A DNA stretch of 64,000 nucleotides from Bacteroidales bacterium (GCA_017538795.1 JAFYIE010000047.1:1-64000), one strand, 5' to 3'; positions 32,966 to 42,411 are shown, numbered from the stretch's first letter. The notes: generated from the sequence alone by a model not told the origin. Translations and numbers: made by a program.

Positions 32966-33758
32966 ATTCATGCATATTTAAAACCGCCCTAACGTTTCTA
33001 TTCCATATCAATTTCCTAAACGGCAACAACACTCTAACCGCAATTCCAAACCACCATTTATATTTGATTTTCAGCTTGCAATACGCCTTCCTGAACTTGA
33101 AATTTTGTTCCAGAAACGGCTGGATATTCGAGTGTTCGGTAATGCTTCGAGCCGAATCCGTCACGTATTTAAACTTCTGATTATCAAGATAATACTCGTT
33201 CATCTTGTAATATAATCCATAATATGGATACGTGGCATTATGCAAATATTTAGGCCATATTGCCGTTATTCCATATTCACAGGATTTATCCCACACATGA
33301 ACCGTACAAAATCCCACTAATTCTTGATTGTCAATATTATAGATACCCCAAAAATCAAATCTATTATCATCACAATAATTAAGGTAATCGTTGAAAATCT
33401 TTTCCGACATTGGCCTGTCTTTCACCTCATAATCCTTAAATGTGGCCTTTATAATGGGATATCCTTTTTCTCTAACTATTTGCTTATCAATGATTTTATA
33501 TTCAAATGCACTTTCAGACTTGTGAATTTTTCTCCGCTCGTTTGAAGATAATTCCTCCATCCCGCCAAATGAATCCTTGATTATATACCAGAAATTCGTC
33601 TCCTCTTTGCAATCAAAATCAAACGTGTTTCTAACCATCCAACCGCCTTTCTTCAACAATGCTTTGCATTGAGAATCATTAAGTTGCGGTTCACAATGCG
33701 GAGCCAAAGCATATCTCCAGGCATGACGGTATATCTCGAAATCTGACTCAGAAAACAT
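32952..33758 (-). CDS. GNAT-like acyltransferase of unknown substrate
   Basis: I assign this 268-residue protein only loosely. The middle (FDFWGIYNIDNQELVGFCTVHVWDKS, then a KYVTDSARSI segment and an FLEQNFKFRKAY element) has the strand-turn-strand order of the GNAT/FemAB acyltransferase fold, and the Trp/Tyr content is high. Its start overlaps the GT2 gene by 11 nt, so it belongs to the glycan operon and may acylate a sugar. The last residues (YQSH) and stop come from a GCCATTAG repeat cluster. Confidence 0.55.
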   Translation of the reverse strand: MFSESDFEIYRHAWRYALAPHCEPQLNDSQCKALLKKGGWMVRNTFDFDCKEETNFWYIIKDSFGGMEELSSNERRKIHKSESAFEYKIIDKQIVREKGYPIIKATFKDYEVKDRPMSEKIFNDYLNYCDDNRFDFWGIYNIDNQELVGFCTVHVWDKSCEYGITAIWPKYLHNATYPYYGLYYKMNEYYLDNQKFKYVTDSARSITEHSNIQPFLEQNFKFRKAYCKLKIKYKWWFGIAVRVLLPFRKLIWNRNVRAVLNMHEYQSH

Positions 33759-34500
33759 GTTTTTTTATTGCATTAAAGATATAACAAACAAAATTCAGCA
33801 CTGATTTTGGCAACGAAATCTTTTCTATCTTTCTGTAAACGCGCCAAACATCACAAGCCGCTTTGATTTTATTGCTCGATGCTGAACCTGGAGTGATTCT
33901 GTATTTGTGCAGCGGTCCCGGCACAGGATAAGCGTCGAAACCTCTACGCATGATACTGAGCCACAACGACATATCCTCGCTAGTCTTGATAATCGGAGTA
34001 GCAAAATGGCCAGTTTTTTCTCTGTCAACTACAACTGTTCCGCAACAGATTATAGTGTTTCTGAGATATTTTTTATAACTCATCACTCCAGCGTCTTTGA
34101 CTATCCTGTTCTTTGGATTACCTTGACAATCAATAACTTCATAACTCGAATAGGTGAAAGCCAAGTTATTTTCAAGCATAAAACCGATTTGTTTCTCGAG
34201 CTTTTCAGGATACCACACGTCATCGCTATCCAAAAACGCCACAAAACGGCCTCGCGCACGAGAAATCGACATGTTTCTGGTTCGCGCAATACCTTGATGC
34301 TCATCGGGAACCAACAAATTGATCCTGTCGTCCTGCAAACTGTATTTAGTCGCAACTTTCACGCTGTTGTCCGTTGAGCCATCATCGGTAATGAGCAGTT
34401 CCCAGTTTTGGTAAGTCTGCGCCAACACCGACTCTATGCTTTGCGCTATGTAACGCTCAGCATTGTAACAAGGCATTATTATGGAAACTAGCGGTGTCAT
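33748..34500 (-). CDS. GT2-family glycosyltransferase
   Basis: The 250-residue protein is a typical GT-A transferase: LVSIIMPCYNAERYIAQSIE at the N-terminus, LLITDDGSTDNS (nucleotide-binding Asp), GRFVAFLDSDDVWYPEKLEKQI (DxD-type metal motif at LDSDD), and a helical C-terminus (TSEDMSLWLSIMRRG, with ED as the putative catalytic base). It adds one sugar to the growing lipid-linked glycan. The Wzi-like gene ends 3 nt before its start, and the next gene overlaps its end by 11 nt, so the operon is tightly packed. Confidence 0.94.
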   Translation of the reverse strand: MTPLVSIIMPCYNAERYIAQSIESVLAQTYQNWELLITDDGSTDNSVKVATKYSLQDDRINLLVPDEHQGIARTRNMSISRARGRFVAFLDSDDVWYPEKLEKQIGFMLENNLAFTYSSYEVIDCQGNPKNRIVKDAGVMSYKKYLRNTIICCGTVVVDREKTGHFATPIIKTSEDMSLWLSIMRRGFDAYPVPGPLHKYRITPGSASSNKIKAACDVWRVYRKIEKISLPKSVLNFVCYIFNAIKKHVF

Positions 34501-34503
34501 TTA

Positions 34504-36159
34504 TCAAAAATCGTAATATTTCCTATCCAAACTCGTCCTGATTCCGAAACTGAATATGAAATTGTTCTTGGAATCAGCGTTTTCCACCTCAAAATGACGC
34601 TGTGTCAGCCCGGCAAAAACGTTCAAGTTATACGACGGATTGACCAAATACGAAACAACAAAATCGTTCATCATCACCGTCGTCTTAACTCCTGTCAACA
34701 GATAATGGCCTTCCTGATCTGGCCCCAAATCGACAGCTGTGTTATAGTCATTGTAAACGTTATGACCATAGTTTTCAATGACATTGCCATTAGCATCTCT
34801 CACATCGTCGCCATACTGCCCGAAGTTAAGCTTATATTGGAAATACATACGTTTCCAGTTATACTGGCCGCGGAACACCATCTCCCAAAGATTTGCTCCC
34901 CATGGATGCGCCAACGGCTCGTTGTAATGTGCCCAATTGTCCTCTCCAACACCACATCCCGTGCCTTGCGGCGTATGCGAATACATATAAGGTCTCACGA
35001 TATTACCTTCCAACTGCAAAAACAGACCTTCAACACCGAAACAGTCGTAGCTCTTCACACCAAGCTGATATGCCTGTTTATTTCCAGCATATCCGTTGAA
35101 CGCAAAGAATTTCTTGAATGTCATCTCATCAAGTACAAACTGTCCGTAAATGGTAGTGTGCTTGCCAACGATAAAACTCGCGTTCAAACCCAAAACGGCG
35201 TTGTCGGGCGAACTTCCCGAATAATATTCAGCCGAGCGAAGGAAAATAAGCGGATTAACATATTGAAAATCAAGACCTCTTCCATTACCCATAGAATCTT
35301 GCGCCTTAGCCATTACAGCATCGAAGAATCCTATATTGAAACGCTTTGAGACGGCGATATCGAAATAATGAATGACGGCCCATTTGCGAGGATACGTTCT
35401 ATCAAGCAAAGTCTTATGCCTGTCGGTCATCTGAGCATATATGCACGTGTACTGGATACGCCAGAATTCCGCTGTAGCCTTGATATAAGGATAGTTCGAC
35501 GCGTTATCCGACAAAAGCAACGAACGATAACCGTCGCCGACAAAATTCTTGCCATAGCCTAAAGTAGCGTTAAGCCATTTTGCCGGACGATAGGTAATAT
35601 ATGCCGCCGCATTGGTGAAGTCTCTTCCGTTTGTCCTGAAACGATTCGCCAATCCTTGACCTGGAACAACATTGTTTTGAGCGCAATACTCTTCAACATG
35701 CTCCGGGAAAACCGCCTGATTTTCACGAATATTAGAATAAAAAGCGAAATTTTTTCCGATAGTACCCTTTATTTCAACACCTCGCGTGTTAACCCAAATG
35801 CTTCTGCTTCCGTCCTTGCCAACTTCAAAATCGATGAAAGGATTGACAGCAACATAATATTCATCGCCTTTAACTCTTACAAAATCGTCGTTTAATATCG
35901 AATTGAGGATGTAATTCGAAAACTTGCCTTCACGATTAATCTTTATGCGATATAAATTGTTGAGACTGTCAAGATTGGTGACATCTTTAAACTGAAACTC
36001 CGACCATGCTCGCATTGAGGTATGGAAAATATAATCGGAACTGTAAGCCGCCCTCGAAACGCCCAGGTCATAATCGTCGTTAAGCGGAATCTGCAGCTCC
36101 TGCGCTTTGGCAAATACAAATGTTCCAAATAATAATGCGAGTACTAATAATTTTTTCAT
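34504..36159 (-). CDS. Wzi-like outer-membrane capsule-assembly barrel
   Basis: The 551-residue protein has a signal peptide (MKKLLVLALLFGTFVFAKAQ, cleaved after KAQ). Many amphipathic strands follow, with family-typical blocks: FYSNIRENQAVFPEHVEEY, LGYGKNFVGDGYRSLLLSD and NPLIFLRSAEYYSGSSPDNA. It ends in aromatic DRKYYDF. This matches the Wzi-type capsule-assembly family of Bacteroidota (PF14052), which helps attach or export surface polysaccharide. It overlaps the O-antigen ligase stop by one base (TAATG) and precedes the GT2 gene. Confidence 0.86.
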   Translation of the reverse strand: MKKLLVLALLFGTFVFAKAQELQIPLNDDYDLGVSRAAYSSDYIFHTSMRAWSEFQFKDVTNLDSLNNLYRIKINREGKFSNYILNSILNDDFVRVKGDEYYVAVNPFIDFEVGKDGSRSIWVNTRGVEIKGTIGKNFAFYSNIRENQAVFPEHVEEYCAQNNVVPGQGLANRFRTNGRDFTNAAAYITYRPAKWLNATLGYGKNFVGDGYRSLLLSDNASNYPYIKATAEFWRIQYTCIYAQMTDRHKTLLDRTYPRKWAVIHYFDIAVSKRFNIGFFDAVMAKAQDSMGNGRGLDFQYVNPLIFLRSAEYYSGSSPDNAVLGLNASFIVGKHTTIYGQFVLDEMTFKKFFAFNGYAGNKQAYQLGVKSYDCFGVEGLFLQLEGNIVRPYMYSHTPQGTGCGVGEDNWAHYNEPLAHPWGANLWEMVFRGQYNWKRMYFQYKLNFGQYGDDVRDANGNVIENYGHNVYNDYNTAVDLGPDQEGHYLLTGVKTTVMMNDFVVSYLVNPSYNLNVFAGLTQRHFEVENADSKNNFIFSFGIRTSLDRKYYDF

Positions 36160-37583
36160 TATTGAATATTTTTTTCGGTTTTGCTTATAAAAGACATATA
36201 AAACATCAATGAATTGAAGAAACAGAAGAAAATGATACCCAACTGCCGCTCAAAAATTGACTCAAACATGGCGTTGAAAAACACCATCATTAAAAACGTG
36301 AAAAACAATATATCGAACCGCCTCTGGCGTATCCACAGCACTATCGGTATCACGAAATAAGCCAACAACAGCAGTACTCCAACCACTCCCACGCTGATAA
36401 GCGTCTCTATAAACATGTTATGCGCGTTAGTCTCCATGTCGATGGCGTAGCAAATATACATATAATCGATTATGTAGCTGTTTACCATCTCAGGATCGCG
36501 GCCATATTTTTCGGCTTTCTTCATTATGCTTTCGCGCATGGTCTCCCATGGTTCATACCAATCTTTTTCGATGTATTTGTCGATTTCGCCAGCCACTTCC
36601 GGACCTATTTTCTCGATAATATCTTCTTTATACCTCGAATACGATGCTGTCATCTCATCAAATCTGTCGCCGGTACCCACACCCAAAAGCCAGTTTTCTT
36701 CAATCACCTGCTTATAGCCCTTAAACTGAATCAGCCTGTGATCGGATTGGTTTTTAGTTGTCAACTTCATGATAGTCAGCGTGAAACGTTCCGCACTTTG
36801 AGGAAACGCCTTCCAAGACACCAACACCGTGACTATGAATATACACCCCACAACAATTCCAATGGTCTTCTTTTTCATGACGAAAGTCAGCCACACCCAC
36901 TGTATGATGAATGTTATCACCATCCAAATCAAGCCGGCGCGCGAACTCAGCAAAATTATCATCACAACAAGTGTGATATATGCCAACACATTGATTATCT
37001 TCGCTTTACGACTTTTATTCTTAAAAATCTCGATAAAACAAAACATCAGGCAAAAACCCGCATACATCGACATGTAGCTGTGTTGCACAGGGAGAATCTT
37101 CATCAGCTCTTCGTCGAAAAACCTTGCGCTTGAGGCGTTGTTGAAAATCACGTCGTAAAAGGCGTAACAAAGATTCATCAAGAAAAACAGTATACAACCA
37201 ACGACAAACGAATAACATATCACCCTAAACCTGTCTTTGGTCATATACGACATGTCGGAAAAAACAAAAATCACAGGAAAGATGAGAAATCCAAGCTTTT
37301 TCGTGACCTGCACCCAACCTTCAGACTGATTGTCGGTATATATCATCCCGACAAAATACACGAGCCATGTCATCGCGAAAACGATATAAGCCCACTTGAA
37401 TTTTAACTGTTCTTTGTTGAGATGAAATTTCTGGTCAAAAACAAGTTTCAAAACCGCACAAAGAAGCAAGCCTGCCTCGCCGCACTGCGCCGCGAACCAA
37501 TGAAGAGGTATAGCGGCGGCAAGAAGCACCATCATCAAGAATTCAGCCGTTTGCAGCGGTCTTAAACCATCAAATATCTTCAC
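36159..37583 (-). CDS. O-antigen ligase family protein
   Basis: The 474-residue polytopic membrane protein starts with GTG (37581-37583). About ten hydrophobic segments are interrupted by a long periplasmic loop containing RLIQFKGYKQVIEENWLLGVGTGD and a later HNMFIETLISVGVVG segment; this loop plus HN pair is the Wzy_C/WaaL signature. It joins completed glycans to a lipid acceptor or polymerises repeat units at the outer face of the inner membrane. It is coupled by TAATG to the Wzi-like gene. A possible -7 box (TATTTTTG, 37606-37613) lies 23 nt upstream. Confidence 0.9.
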   Translation of the reverse strand: MKIFDGLRPLQTAEFLMMVLLAAAIPLHWFAAQCGEAGLLLCAVLKLVFDQKFHLNKEQLKFKWAYIVFAMTWLVYFVGMIYTDNQSEGWVQVTKKLGFLIFPVIFVFSDMSYMTKDRFRVICYSFVVGCILFFLMNLCYAFYDVIFNNASSARFFDEELMKILPVQHSYMSMYAGFCLMFCFIEIFKNKSRKAKIINVLAYITLVVMIILLSSRAGLIWMVITFIIQWVWLTFVMKKKTIGIVVGCIFIVTVLVSWKAFPQSAERFTLTIMKLTTKNQSDHRLIQFKGYKQVIEENWLLGVGTGDRFDEMTASYSRYKEDIIEKIGPEVAGEIDKYIEKDWYEPWETMRESIMKKAEKYGRDPEMVNSYIIDYMYICYAIDMETNAHNMFIETLISVGVVGVLLLLAYFVIPIVLWIRQRRFDILFFTFLMMVFFNAMFESIFERQLGIIFFCFFNSLMFYMSFISKTEKNIQ

Positions 37584-37605
37584 AAAATCCTATTTTTTCA
37601 AACTA

Positions 37606-37613
37606 CAAAAATA
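37606..37613 (-). promoter_or_regulatory. -7 box of the glycan assembly operon
   Basis: TATTTTTG on the minus strand in the 41-nt gap between the acyltransferase stop and the O-antigen ligase start. Confidence 0.45.
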
Positions 37614-37624
37614 AGACTTTTTTC

Positions 37625-38908
37625 TTAAATAAAACTAAATATGTTGATTTTATTGAATTCTTTTCTCAGTTTTCTGTTGAAAATCCAGCGCAAATCAGAG
37701 ACCCATCTCCTCAAATACTGGCTGTAATCCAAAAAGAAAACATAGCTGTAATACAGGAAAATCGAACCTAACACGGCAAACTCCCATGGCACAAGACAGA
37801 ATAAAAGTGAGACTCCCGTAGCCATGATAATCGGATGCAACGCTATCTCAACGCCGAAGTTGACTGTGTTTTTGAAAGCCGTGTCTTCCAGATTTCTAAG
37901 AATAAAAGACGAGATAAGCCATATCGGACTCGACACCGCGGCGGCTGCAATGAAAAACGGGAATCCTAAAATCACCATCAAAGTCTTCCACAACGTGCGC
38001 CAAAACGGGGTTTTCTTCGCCACTGAAGTCACCGAAATCAATTTTTCGTTTCTGTGCTTGGTGAACTCCACAACTTTTTGAAACACCTCCTTCGCCTTTT
38101 CCGGTTCTTTCTCCCTGAATTCCAAAGTTTTAGCAATAAAACGTTTGTTCCTTTTAAGTTGCATGTTCAAAGGCAACCGACCGGCTCTTATCTTCGTAAT
38201 CTCCCAAATAGCTTCATAGTCCTCATCATCAGGCACATACGAGATGAGCTCAGCCATCCTTTCTGTCAAAACAGCCTTCAAACCATTGAGAATCATTATT
38301 TCGGTTTCGCCTTCGTGTTCTTTGACGTATTCCGTCACGTTGATAGGCTTGCCGTAGCTCACAATAATGGTGGAACGCAGACGGAAATAATCGCCGTATT
38401 CCAAGCCTGTCGGGATGATGTAAACAGGTTTCTCGTGCCCGAACTTCTGATTCGCCTCCAGTGCTATGTGAAAAATTCCCTTGCTGAGCTGACGAAGCGA
38501 GTGCTTGGTGCGGTGTGTCGCCTCAGGAAACAAAAACAGCGGCACCTCGTCGTGAATAACGTCAACAGCCTGGTCGATAATGTATCCGTTCTTGTCGCGA
38601 ACCGAGCTTATGCCGTCTCTCATCCTGAAAATCGGCAAAATCTTCATCCATTTCAAAAGCTTTGCCGTGCCCGGATTCTTGAAGATATCAGCTCTCGCGA
38701 TGAAAACCTTTCTGCCTTTCAACGACATGATAAGCACCAACGCGTCCATCAAGGCGTTGCAGTGATTCGAACCAAAAATGCAAGCCCCGTCGCTCGGAAT
38801 ATTCTCTCTCCCGTTGATTTTAAACCTTTTGAAACAACGACGCGTGTGATAATCAACGAATACCTTCGCTAAATTGTATAATTTGTCGTTATCCTGAATC
38901 TTGCTCAT
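37625..38908 (-). CDS. PlsC-like acyltransferase with C-terminal membrane segments
   Basis: The 427-residue protein has the glycerolipid acyltransferase motifs NHCNALMD (NHx4D, motif I), GISSVRDK region (motif II) and LFLFPEATHRTKHSL (FPEG-like motif III). Two or three hydrophobic segments follow near 310-400. Relatives transfer acyl chains to lysophosphatidate or other glycerophosphates at the inner membrane; the large C-terminal extension is typical of a Bacteroidota subgroup of unsettled substrate. It is the first gene of the minus-strand run to 32.3 kb and has its own promoter. Confidence 0.88.
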   Translation of the reverse strand: MSKIQDNDKLYNLAKVFVDYHTRRCFKRFKINGRENIPSDGACIFGSNHCNALMDALVLIMSLKGRKVFIARADIFKNPGTAKLLKWMKILPIFRMRDGISSVRDKNGYIIDQAVDVIHDEVPLFLFPEATHRTKHSLRQLSKGIFHIALEANQKFGHEKPVYIIPTGLEYGDYFRLRSTIIVSYGKPINVTEYVKEHEGETEIMILNGLKAVLTERMAELISYVPDDEDYEAIWEITKIRAGRLPLNMQLKRNKRFIAKTLEFREKEPEKAKEVFQKVVEFTKHRNEKLISVTSVAKKTPFWRTLWKTLMVILGFPFFIAAAAVSSPIWLISSFILRNLEDTAFKNTVNFGVEIALHPIIMATGVSLLFCLVPWEFAVLGSIFLYYSYVFFLDYSQYLRRWVSDLRWIFNRKLRKEFNKINIFSFI

Positions 38909-38927
38909 TTTTCAATTTTTTAAACTA

Positions 38928-38935
38928 CAAAATTA
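38928..38935 (-). promoter_or_regulatory. -7 box of the acyltransferase gene
   Basis: TAATTTTG on the minus strand, 20 nt upstream of the ATG. Confidence 0.5.
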
Positions 38936-38966
38936 CAACTATTTTTTAAATTGACTTATTTTTTTG

Positions 38967-38974
38967 TAATTTTG
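38967..38974 (+). promoter_or_regulatory. -7 box of the FMN-binding protein gene
   Basis: TAATTTTG, 34 nt before the ATG at 39009, in the divergent gap with the acyltransferase gene. Confidence 0.5.
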
Positions 38975-39008
38975 CAGGCAAGTTAAATGTAACAAGTCAT
39001 TTATTAAT

Positions 39009-39497
39009 ATGAGAATTTTAAACTACATCTTCGTCATCGCACTCGGATTTTTCGCGGTGATGTTCGGCATCGACCGTTTCGGAAACAACAACGCTCAGCA
39101 GGTTGGCGACACCACACTTTACACAGAGGAATTTTGTAAGGATATAATTGGCTTCAACGATTATATTCCGTTGGAAATCAACATGAAAGACGGCAAAATA
39201 GCAAATATCGTCATCCTCGACAACCAGGAAACGCCTCGTTTTCTGCAAAAGGTGACAGACGCTGGTTTGGTTGAGAAATTCTATGGTCTCACACCAGACG
39301 AAGCCATCAATTTGGACATCGACGCTGTGAGTGGAGCCACCTACAGCTCAAACGCCATCATAAAATCGGTGAAGACTCGCATGGCTATTTACGAAAAAGA
39401 AATGAATCCAAATCCGTGGACATGGCAACTCATCGGCATCATCTGCTGCGCCGTAATTCTTTGTTTATTAAGCCTTTGCAAAAAGAAAGCCAACTAA
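39009..39497 (+). CDS. Membrane-anchored FMN-binding domain protein
   Basis: The 162-residue protein has an N-terminal membrane helix (about 4-20), a periplasmic FMN_bind domain and a second membrane helix (about 136-158). The domain carries DAVSGATYSS, where Thr111 of the SGAT element is the residue to which ApbE-type transferases attach FMN covalently. This resembles RnfG/NqrC-like redox modules, but the protein is small and not in an rnf or nqr operon. It is transcribed divergently from the acyltransferase and converges on rsmI with a 4-nt overlap. The electron partners are unknown. Confidence 0.85.
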   Translation: MRILNYIFVIALGFFAVMFGIDRFGNNNAQQVGDTTLYTEEFCKDIIGFNDYIPLEINMKDGKIANIVILDNQETPRFLQKVTDAGLVEKFYGLTPDEAINLDIDAVSGATYSSNAIIKSVKTRMAIYEKEMNPNPWTWQLIGIICCAVILCLLSLCKKKAN

Positions 39498-40168
39498 ATT
39501 GAGGTGCCTTCGAGCACTATCACAATCTCGCCTTTCACTTCTTTATTTGAGAAGTACTCTATGACTTCCGCCAGGGTGCCTCTCACGTTCTCTTCGTGTA
39601 TTTTAGTGAGCTCGCGCGCCACCGACACCTTGCGGTCGGGACCTGCTGCTTCGGCAAGCTGTTCCAAGGTCTTTACAAGTCTGAACGGCGACTCATAAAG
39701 TATCGTAGTGTATTCATTTTCAACGACTTGCTTTATCTTGGTCTGACGACCTTTTTTATGCGGAAGGAAGCCTTCGAAAATAAAATGATCTGCCGCCAAA
39801 CCTGAATTTACGAGAGCCGGCACGAAGGCGGTGGCACCTGGGAGACACTCTACCTCCACTCCGCGACGGATGCATTCGCGCACCAGCATGAAGCCAGGGT
39901 CGGAGATAGCCGGAGTGCCGGCGTCGGTAACCAAAGCCATGCGTTCGCCGTTAGCGATACGTTCGGCGATGCGCTCCACAACGACGTGCTCATTGTTCAA
40001 ATGAAACGCCTGCATCGGCTTGCTTATATCGTAGTGTTTCAACAAGTTACCGCTTGTACGCGTGTCTTCCGCAAGAATCACGTCGACCTCCTCGCGCAGC
40101 ACACGCAAAGCCCTCAAAGTGATGTCCTCAAGGTTGCCGATAGGAGTAGGAACTAAATATAATTTCAT
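39494..40168 (-). CDS. rsmI: 16S rRNA (cytidine-1402-2'-O)-methyltransferase RsmI
   Basis: The 224-residue protein starts with YLVPTPIGNLEDITLRALRV and continues with AEDTRTSGNLLKHYD, LVTDAGTPAISDPGFMLVREC and the ARELTKIHEE block, all diagnostic of the RsmI/YraL tetrapyrrole-methylase-fold family. It methylates the ribose of C1402 in 16S rRNA. The C-terminal KOW-like extension of longer homologues is missing, as is common in this phylum. Its ATG overlaps the stop of the upstream acidic-protein gene by 4 nt. Confidence 0.96.
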   Translation of the reverse strand: MKLYLVPTPIGNLEDITLRALRVLREEVDVILAEDTRTSGNLLKHYDISKPMQAFHLNNEHVVVERIAERIANGERMALVTDAGTPAISDPGFMLVRECIRRGVEVECLPGATAFVPALVNSGLAADHFIFEGFLPHKKGRQTKIKQVVENEYTTILYESPFRLVKTLEQLAEAAGPDRKVSVARELTKIHEENVRGTLAEVIEYFSNKEVKGEIVIVLEGTSI

Positions 40169-40875
40169 AAAAATCTTCTTTCAACAAGGTCATTCAGCAT
40201 TTTGTAGGCCTGCGACTCGGTGTCCCACTGAAGCTCGATCTGAAGCTCGCTCATATAAACCTTAGCTCCCGAAAGCGTAGGAAACTCGTTCAACGCATTG
40301 ATAGATTTGCTGTATCGATCAAAAGAACCGCCAAACAAGTCGTTGATAATCATCATCTTATCGTTTATACCCAATGCTGTGCGAATATCTGTCACAGGTG
40401 TGCGCTGCAAACGCGCCGCAAGGCTGTTGTCAACAGGTTCCTCTACATGGAAAGAAACATCCTCCTCATCTTCCCAATCCTCCTCATCCACATCCTCTTC
40501 ATCACTTTCTTCTCCTTCCTTATCCTCACTATCCATCTTCTCTTCATACTCCTCCTTATCCTCTTCTTCCATATTCAAATTATCACCATTCGGTGTCTCG
40601 ATTTCCAATTCGACGTCACGGTTTATCAACTCCCCTCCCTCGTTGATTTCGGTGTTTTCATTTTTTCTTTCGAAATCGTCCAATTCCTGCTTATCTAACT
40701 GACAATCACACAATATGCCATAAAAATCTCGTGTATATTCCATCATGACATCAAAGTCGAGACGACTCATTTCACGGTCGTTGCGCAACATATAGTCAAC
40801 CTGCACCATCATACGGCTGAGAAGGCGCTTCATTTCGAGCATGATATTATTTTCTGAATTTTTTTGTGTTTCCAT
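40165..40875 (-). CDS. Acidic protein of unknown function
   Basis: I do not recognise this 236-residue protein. The N-terminal 65 residues are helical (MKRLLSRMMVQVDYMLRNDRE), the middle (about 95-145) is almost only Glu/Asp with a few Lys and Ser, and the last 85 residues are mixed (IRTALGINDKMMIINDLFGGS). The FGGS...YSKSINALNEFPTLSGAKVYM tail looks conserved-type rather than random. It is coupled to rsmI. The acidic stretch is encoded by GAA/GAG/GAT-rich DNA and may vary in length between strains. Confidence 0.65.
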   Translation of the reverse strand: METQKNSENNIMLEMKRLLSRMMVQVDYMLRNDREMSRLDFDVMMEYTRDFYGILCDCQLDKQELDDFERKNENTEINEGGELINRDVELEIETPNGDNLNMEEEDKEEYEEKMDSEDKEGEESDEEDVDEEDWEDEEDVSFHVEEPVDNSLAARLQRTPVTDIRTALGINDKMMIINDLFGGSFDRYSKSINALNEFPTLSGAKVYMSELQIELQWDTESQAYKMLNDLVERRFL

Positions 40876-40888
40876 ATCAAATATTCCT

Positions 40889-40911
40889 TAATTTTGTGCT
40901 CAACAAAAATA
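40889..40911. promoter_or_regulatory. Overlapping divergent -7 boxes (tdk and acidic-protein gene)
   Basis: TAATTTTG on the plus strand (40889-40896) faces tdk. TATTTTTG on the minus strand (40904-40911) faces the acidic-protein/rsmI pair. Confidence 0.45.
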
Positions 40912-40933
40912 TAAAAAATTTAAATACGTAGAT

Positions 40934-41545
40934 ATGTTTCTCGAAAAAGATTCTCATAATAAATCTCAGGGTTGGATTGAGGTTGTCTGTGGTTCAATGT
41001 TTTCAGGCAAAACAGAAGAATTGATTCGCCGTCTGAATCGTGCCAGAATCGCAAAACTTAGGGTGGAGATTTTCAAGCCGGGAATCGATACGAGATACTC
41101 AGAGGAAGACGTGGTTTCGCATAACGCCAATGCCTTGCACTCAATTCCGGTGGAAAACGCGCAGCAAATTCTGTTTTATTCCAACGAGTGCGACGTCATC
41201 GGCATCGACGAGGCGCAATTTTTCGGAAACGAACTTATAGATGTCTGCCAACAACTTGCCAATCAAGGAATTAGAGTTATCATTGCAGGCCTCGACATGG
41301 ACTTCATGGGCAAGCCGTTCGGTCCTATGCCACAACTCATGGCGATAGCCGAAGACGTGACAAAAGTACACGCGATATGCATGCGTTGCGGTAGTCTGGC
41401 ACAATATTCGCACCGCACCATCGCCGGCGACAAACTCGTTGTTTTAGGTGAGACAGAGAGCTACGAGCCACTTTGCCGCGAATGCTATAATAAAGCTATG
41501 GCTGAAAAAGCTCAGAAAGAAGCTAATGCAGACCCTTCACTGTAG
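40934..41545 (+). CDS. tdk: Thymidine kinase
   Basis: The 203-residue protein is a type II thymidine kinase: P-loop [15 protein letters not shown] (from residue 19), DEAQFF (catalytic Glu), [15 protein letters not shown] lasso region, and zinc-binding CMRCG and CRECYNK pairs. It phosphorylates thymidine in salvage. It is convergent with tsaB, and the two 3' ends overlap by 23 nt. Confidence 0.97.
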   Translation: MFLEKDSHNKSQGWIEVVCGSMFSGKTEELIRRLNRARIAKLRVEIFKPGIDTRYSEEDVVSHNANALHSIPVENAQQILFYSNECDVIGIDEAQFFGNELIDVCQQLANQGIRVIIAGLDMDFMGKPFGPMPQLMAIAEDVTKVHAICMRCGSLAQYSHRTIAGDKLVVLGETESYEPLCRECYNKAMAEKAQKEANADPSL

Positions 41546-42212
41546 GGGTTCCCGGAACGAAATCTTTAAGGTAGAACGGCTCAAAATAAGCCACATCAAC
41601 AAAATCTTTATTATTTAATTTTTGTTGAGCTATAATATTCATATACTTAGCCGAACAATAAAAATCTTTTATCACTGTGATTTTATCGTCGTTTGCAAAG
41701 AGTTCAGCGCATTTGTCTGCACCGTCGCCAAAAAGATACAGATGATGGTCTTTTTTTAGGTCAGCGAATGAATTCTCATCGATGATGACAGCCTCGGTAT
41801 CTCTTATTTTGTTGACATTTTCGTCAAATATGGCGGCGTAGACCTCCATGCGGCGGGCGTCGATCATCGGAATACGTAAAGACGTGCCATGGCGCGTCTC
41901 TACAGTGACACCATAGGCCATTGCGTGAAGGGTTTCGACAGCGATTAATGGTTTGGAAACAGCGTAGCAGATGCCTTTGGCGGTGCTCACACCTATGCGG
42001 AGGCCAGTGTAGGAACCAGGTCCCATGCTGACAGCCACGGCATCAAGTTGTGAGTATGAAATTCCCGCTTTTTTCATCACAGAATCGATGAAAAGAGTGA
42101 TTTTTTCAGAGTGATTCTGGCCTTTCGGGTCTTCCTCGCAAGCCAAAACCTCGCCGTTATGCACCAGAGCCACCGAACACGATGGCGTAGCAGTTTCCAA
42201 ACAAAGAATCAT
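41523..42212 (-). CDS. tsaB: tRNA threonylcarbamoyladenosine biosynthesis protein TsaB
   Basis: The ATG at 42210-42212 gives 229 residues starting [17 protein letters not shown], the family start; a longer frame runs back through repeat DNA and over the promoter. Other markers are [22 protein letters not shown] and VETLHAMA. TsaB pairs with TsaD/TsaE to make t6A37 in ANN-decoding tRNAs. The -7 box TATTTTTG (42229-42236) is 17 nt upstream. Its 3' end overlaps tdk by 23 nt. Confidence 0.95.
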   Translation of the reverse strand: MILCLETATPSCSVALVHNGEVLACEEDPKGQNHSEKITLFIDSVMKKAGISYSQLDAVAVSMGPGSYTGLRIGVSTAKGICYAVSKPLIAVETLHAMAYGVTVETRHGTSLRIPMIDARRMEVYAAIFDENVNKIRDTEAVIIDENSFADLKKDHHLYLFGDGADKCAELFANDDKITVIKDFYCSAKYMNIIAQQKLNNKDFVDVAYFEPFYLKDFVPGTPTVKGLH

Positions 42213-42228
42213 TTCTTTAAAATTTTTG

Positions 42229-42236
42229 CAAAAATA
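42229..42236 (-). promoter_or_regulatory. -7 box of tsaB
   Basis: TATTTTTG on the minus strand, 17 nt before the chosen ATG. Its position argues against the longer tsaB frame. Confidence 0.55.
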
Positions 42237-42241
42237 CGAAA

Positions 42242-42277
42242 AAGTTTGAAGTTTGAAATTTGAAGTTTGAAGTTTTT
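42242..42277. repeat. AAGTTTGAAGTTTGAA phrase repeat upstream of tsaB
   Basis: Four copies of a (A/G)AAGTTTGA unit. The reverse complement of the same phrase is translated inside rfbD (43727-43761), 1.5 kb away. Confidence 0.8.
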
Positions 42278-42321
42278 CTACATAAGCGTTATTCAGAGCG
42301 AAATGCAGAAATATTCTTTCA

Positions 42322-42395
42322 TAGTCTTTAGTCATCAATTAGAGAGCCTCAGCTCGCGCAGCGAGATGCCAGCTCGATAATGATGACTAAAGACG
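42322..42395. repeat. Twin hairpin element, unit 1
   Basis: TAGTCTTTAGTCATCA at the left pairs with TGATGACTAAAGAC at the right; inside is a GCCTCAGCTCGCGCAGCGAG core. A second unit follows at 42412-42485. The 345-nt gap between tsaB and rfbC holds these units and promoters, and no gene. Confidence 0.85.
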
Positions 42396-42411
42396 AGACA
42401 TAAAAACAATT

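Noticed and set aside
40298-40702. Ser-rich plus-strand open frames
   Set aside because: They are complementary to the acidic tract of the minus-strand gene coupled to rsmI.
42213-42338. N-terminal extension of TsaB
   Set aside because: The extra codons come from a phrase repeat and lie over the -7 box; the family start is [10 protein letters not shown].
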